Assembly (NCBI GenBank): GCA_016876055.1
Contig: VHDM01000046.1
Location: 1 to 8,750, forward strand
DNA: 8,750 nucleotides
Source of the DNA: Verrucomicrobiota bacterium
GTDB lineage: Bacteria; Verrucomicrobiota; Verrucomicrobiia; Methylacidiphilales; Verrucolacustridaceae
Direction of reading: 5' to 3'
The number at the start of each line of letters is the position of its first letter. Positions within the stretch are counted from its first letter, which is position 1. Below, one piece after another: positions 7,493 through 8,750 of this stretch. The notes beneath the pieces are model-generated. The model saw nothing but the letters and a program-made list of their open reading frames with translations. It made no database searches and was not told where the DNA came from. Made by a program: the position numbers and the translations under genes.

Positions 7493-7792
7493 TTAGGTAA
7501 GCAGGTCCGGGACGTCTCGACCAGCCTTCTTTCCCTTGGGACCAGCCTCCAAGCCTTCCAGTTCTCCCTCCTGCAAGGATCCGTCCTTCTTCTTGGTCAA
7601 CAGGGAGATACGTTTTTCTGCTGCCTTAAGCTTTTCGGTGCAAGCAGCCACCAGTTTCATCCCTACTTCATACTTTTCCACAATGGTTTCCAACGGCAGC
7701 TCCGGGGACTCCATTTGCTCCACCAATTTTTCCAACTCCTCGAGCGCCTCCTCAAACCCGCCTTCGCCCGGAATCTTTTTAGCCTTGGCCAT
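7493..7792 (-). CDS. xseB: Exodeoxyribonuclease VII small subunit
   Basis: This small subunit binds the C-terminal region of XseA to form exonuclease VII, which degrades single-stranded DNA in both directions during mismatch repair and damage processing. From the ATG at 7792 the protein is 99 residues, somewhat longer than the usual 70-90. The family signature is clear: GGFEEALEELEKLVEQME, then LPLETIVEKYEVGMKLVAAC, then EKLKAAEKRISLL (about 11-64), a helical hairpin. A charged, glycine-containing tail of about 35 residues follows and looks disordered. ATG 7792 is preferred because the conserved domain starts soon after and a GGGGAGGGG ribosome-binding-like tract lies 11 bases upstream. An ATG at 7816 and a GTG at 7855 are in frame but would add a tail unlike the family. 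xseA is not in the window. It lies 66 bases after hisB and 9 before dxs. Confidence 0.93.
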   Translation of the reverse strand: MAKAKKIPGEGGFEEALEELEKLVEQMESPELPLETIVEKYEVGMKLVAACTEKLKAAEKRISLLTKKKDGSLQEGELEGLEAGPKGKKAGRDVPDLLT

Positions 7793-7803
7793 TGCGAAAT
7801 GAT

Positions 7804-7812
7804 CCCCTCCCC
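7804..7812 (-). promoter_or_regulatory. Shine-Dalgarno-like tract for xseB
   Basis: On the minus strand GGGGAGGGG runs from 7812 to 7804, ending 11 bases before the ATG at 7792. It is the only convincing purine-rich ribosome-binding candidate among the seven gene starts visible in the window, although its spacing is rather long. It helps decide the xseB start, since the in-frame ATG at 7816 lies upstream of it. Confidence 0.5.
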
Positions 7813-7858
7813 GCATTCCTCCCGTCGAGTTCTTTCCCCCCAAGGCAGAACCCACGCC

Positions 7859-8455
7859 TCAAAGGCTTCCTTTGGTGCTGGGTACTCCTCCAACCCTCGC
7901 ATCCCGACGAACCGCTTCCTCCAAGGCCTTGGCCAGCGCCTTGAAGATGGCCTCGATCTGGTGGTGCCCGTCCCTGCCGTACAGCACCTCGGCATGCAGA
8001 TTCATCCCTCCGTGCACCGACAGGGCCCGGAGAAACTCCTCGACCAGCTGCGCCGGAAAATTGCCCACCCTTCCGCGATGGTTGAGCCCGCGCAACTCCA
8101 GATAAGGCCTTCCGCTTAGATCGATGGCCACCCGGGCCAAAGTCTCATCCATTGGGGCGTGGGCCGTCCCATATCTTCGGATTCCTTCCTTCTTCCCCAA
8201 AGCCGCGACCAGCGCCTGCCCCAGCACGATCCCCACGTCTTCCACCGTGTGGTGCAGGTCCACCTCCAGATCCCCTTTCGCCACGACCTGAAGATCAAAC
8301 AAGCCGTGCCGGGCGAAGAGATTCAGCATGTGATCAAAGAATGGAATGCCCGTCTTGACCTTGGCCGTGCCCTTTCCGTCCAAACCCAGCGATACCGTGA
8401 TCTCGGTCTCGCTCGTTTTGCGGGTTTTTTTGGCCTGTCGCTTCCCTTGGCTCAT
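7859..8455 (-). CDS. hisB: Imidazoleglycerol-phosphate dehydratase (monofunctional)
   Basis: This 198-residue manganese enzyme dehydrates imidazole glycerol phosphate to imidazole acetol phosphate in histidine synthesis. The metal-binding and fold signatures are all present: GIPFFDHMLNLFARHG (36-51), DLEVDLHHTVEDVGIVLG (62-79, with the HHxxED motif at 68-73), YGTAHAPMDE (95-104), GNFPAQLVEEF (131-141), and the second metal motif HHQIEAIFKALA (164-175, HHxxE). It ends in the expected VPSTKG-type tail. There is no phosphatase domain, so it is the monofunctional form and not the fused HisB of enterobacteria. The ATG at 8455 overlaps the hisD stop (ATGA), which points to translational coupling. 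No Shine-Dalgarno precedes it. The open frame continues upstream of 8455 only because it lies over hisD in another frame. Confidence 0.98.
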   Translation of the reverse strand: MSQGKRQAKKTRKTSETEITVSLGLDGKGTAKVKTGIPFFDHMLNLFARHGLFDLQVVAKGDLEVDLHHTVEDVGIVLGQALVAALGKKEGIRRYGTAHAPMDETLARVAIDLSGRPYLELRGLNHRGRVGNFPAQLVEEFLRALSVHGGMNLHAEVLYGRDGHHQIEAIFKALAKALEEAVRRDARVGGVPSTKGSL

Positions 8456-8750
8456 GACAGCCGAGTCTCGACCGAATCCGCGTGGGCGTCGAGCCGCTCC
8501 AGCCGGGCCAACAGCCCGACCGTCCGTGCCGACTTCTGCACTGCGGCCGCCCCGTACTCCACCACGCTCACCCGCTTCACAAAGTCCTCCACCCGTAGCC
8601 CGGCGAAGGCCCGGCCCGCCCCGCCCGTCGGCAGGGTGTGACTCGGACCCGAGAGATAATCCCCCAGTGCCACCGCCGAGTGGTTTCCGATAAAGACGGC
8701 CCCGGCACAACGGATCTTCTTCGCCAACGCCTTGGCCCCGCGACACTGCA
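8452..8750 (-). CDS. hisD: Histidinol dehydrogenase, C-terminal part only
   Basis: The window holds only about the last 98 codons of this gene; the rest lies beyond the right edge. HisD oxidises histidinol through histidinal to histidine in two NAD-dependent steps, the last steps of histidine synthesis, using zinc. Recognisable pieces are the IRCAGAVFIG strand, LGDYLSGPSHTLPT (the loop carrying the conserved substrate-binding His), GLRVEDFVKRVSVVEYG, and the C-terminal LDAHADSVETRL, whose His corresponds to the zinc ligand near the C-terminus of known HisD enzymes. It ends in TGA at 8454-8452, overlapping the hisB ATG. An in-frame TTG at 8727 is internal and not a start, since the conserved frame continues upstream to the window edge. 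Confidence 0.96.
   Translation of the reverse strand, partial: QCRGAKALAKKIRCAGAVFIGNHSAVALGDYLSGPSHTLPTGGAGRAFAGLRVEDFVKRVSVVEYGAAAVQKSARTVGLLARLERLDAHADSVETRLS

Noticed and set aside
7793..7855. Longer XseB from GTG 7855 or ATG 7816
   Set aside because: The added residues (GSALGGKNSTGG and following) do not resemble XseB, and the Shine-Dalgarno-like tract lies between them and ATG 7792.
6989..8119. 376-residue open frame on the plus strand across dxs, xseB and hisB
   Set aside because: It spans three well-supported genes and their junctions in antisense and has no recognisable domain, so it is a chance open frame.
8456..8746. N-terminal extension of the hisB frame upstream of 8455
   Set aside because: That stretch is in another frame of hisD, whose conserved C-terminus is unmistakable. 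The HisB homology begins after the ATG at 8455, which overlaps the hisD stop.
1..8750. Mobile elements, CRISPR arrays, tRNA or rRNA genes, riboswitches
   Set aside because: I saw no repeat-spacer pattern, terminal inverted repeats, transposase or integrase motifs, or cloverleaf sequence, and almost all of the window is coding.

Overview
This is a compact bacterial chromosomal window of even, moderately GC-rich composition. It holds eight genes and almost no non-coding DNA. The gene content suggests a Gram-negative-type bacterium. My best guess is Verrucomicrobiota or a relative, based on the sequence style of the Dxs protein and on a small coiled-coil protein beginning MKTAYELAMERL, which resembles hypothetical proteins I recall from that phylum. 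This placement is inference from memory and was not tested by a search. I see no insertion sequence, phage gene, tRNA, rRNA, CRISPR array or composition break.

Layout from left to right. Positions 1-2661 (minus) hold an MMPL/HpnN-like RND membrane transporter whose C-terminus runs off the left edge. Just upstream of it in the same direction, at 2669-2947, is a 92-residue charged, helical protein of unknown function, with a possible near-leaderless promoter in front of it. A short divergent gap (2948-3039) separates this pair from a DEAD-box RNA helicase on the plus strand (3040-4254). The helicase converges on the next block across a 67-base gap that contains a GC-rich hairpin.

Positions 4322-8750 hold a tightly packed minus-strand run, transcribed in the order hisD (3' part only), hisB, xseB, dxs, argG. 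hisD and hisB overlap by four bases (ATGA). The remaining gaps are 66, 9 and 33 bases, so the five genes may form one operon. It would join two histidine-pathway enzymes, the small subunit of exonuclease VII, the entry enzyme of the MEP isoprenoid pathway, and argininosuccinate synthase.

The genes are mostly housekeeping. One functional link that can be suggested is that dxs supplies isoprenoid precursors, while the HpnN-like transporter belongs to a family that includes exporters of hopanoids, which are isoprenoid lipids. I found no clear new defence or mobile system. The most open questions are the function of the small protein coupled to the transporter, and the absence of an acidic residue in the second-half proton-relay helix of that transporter.
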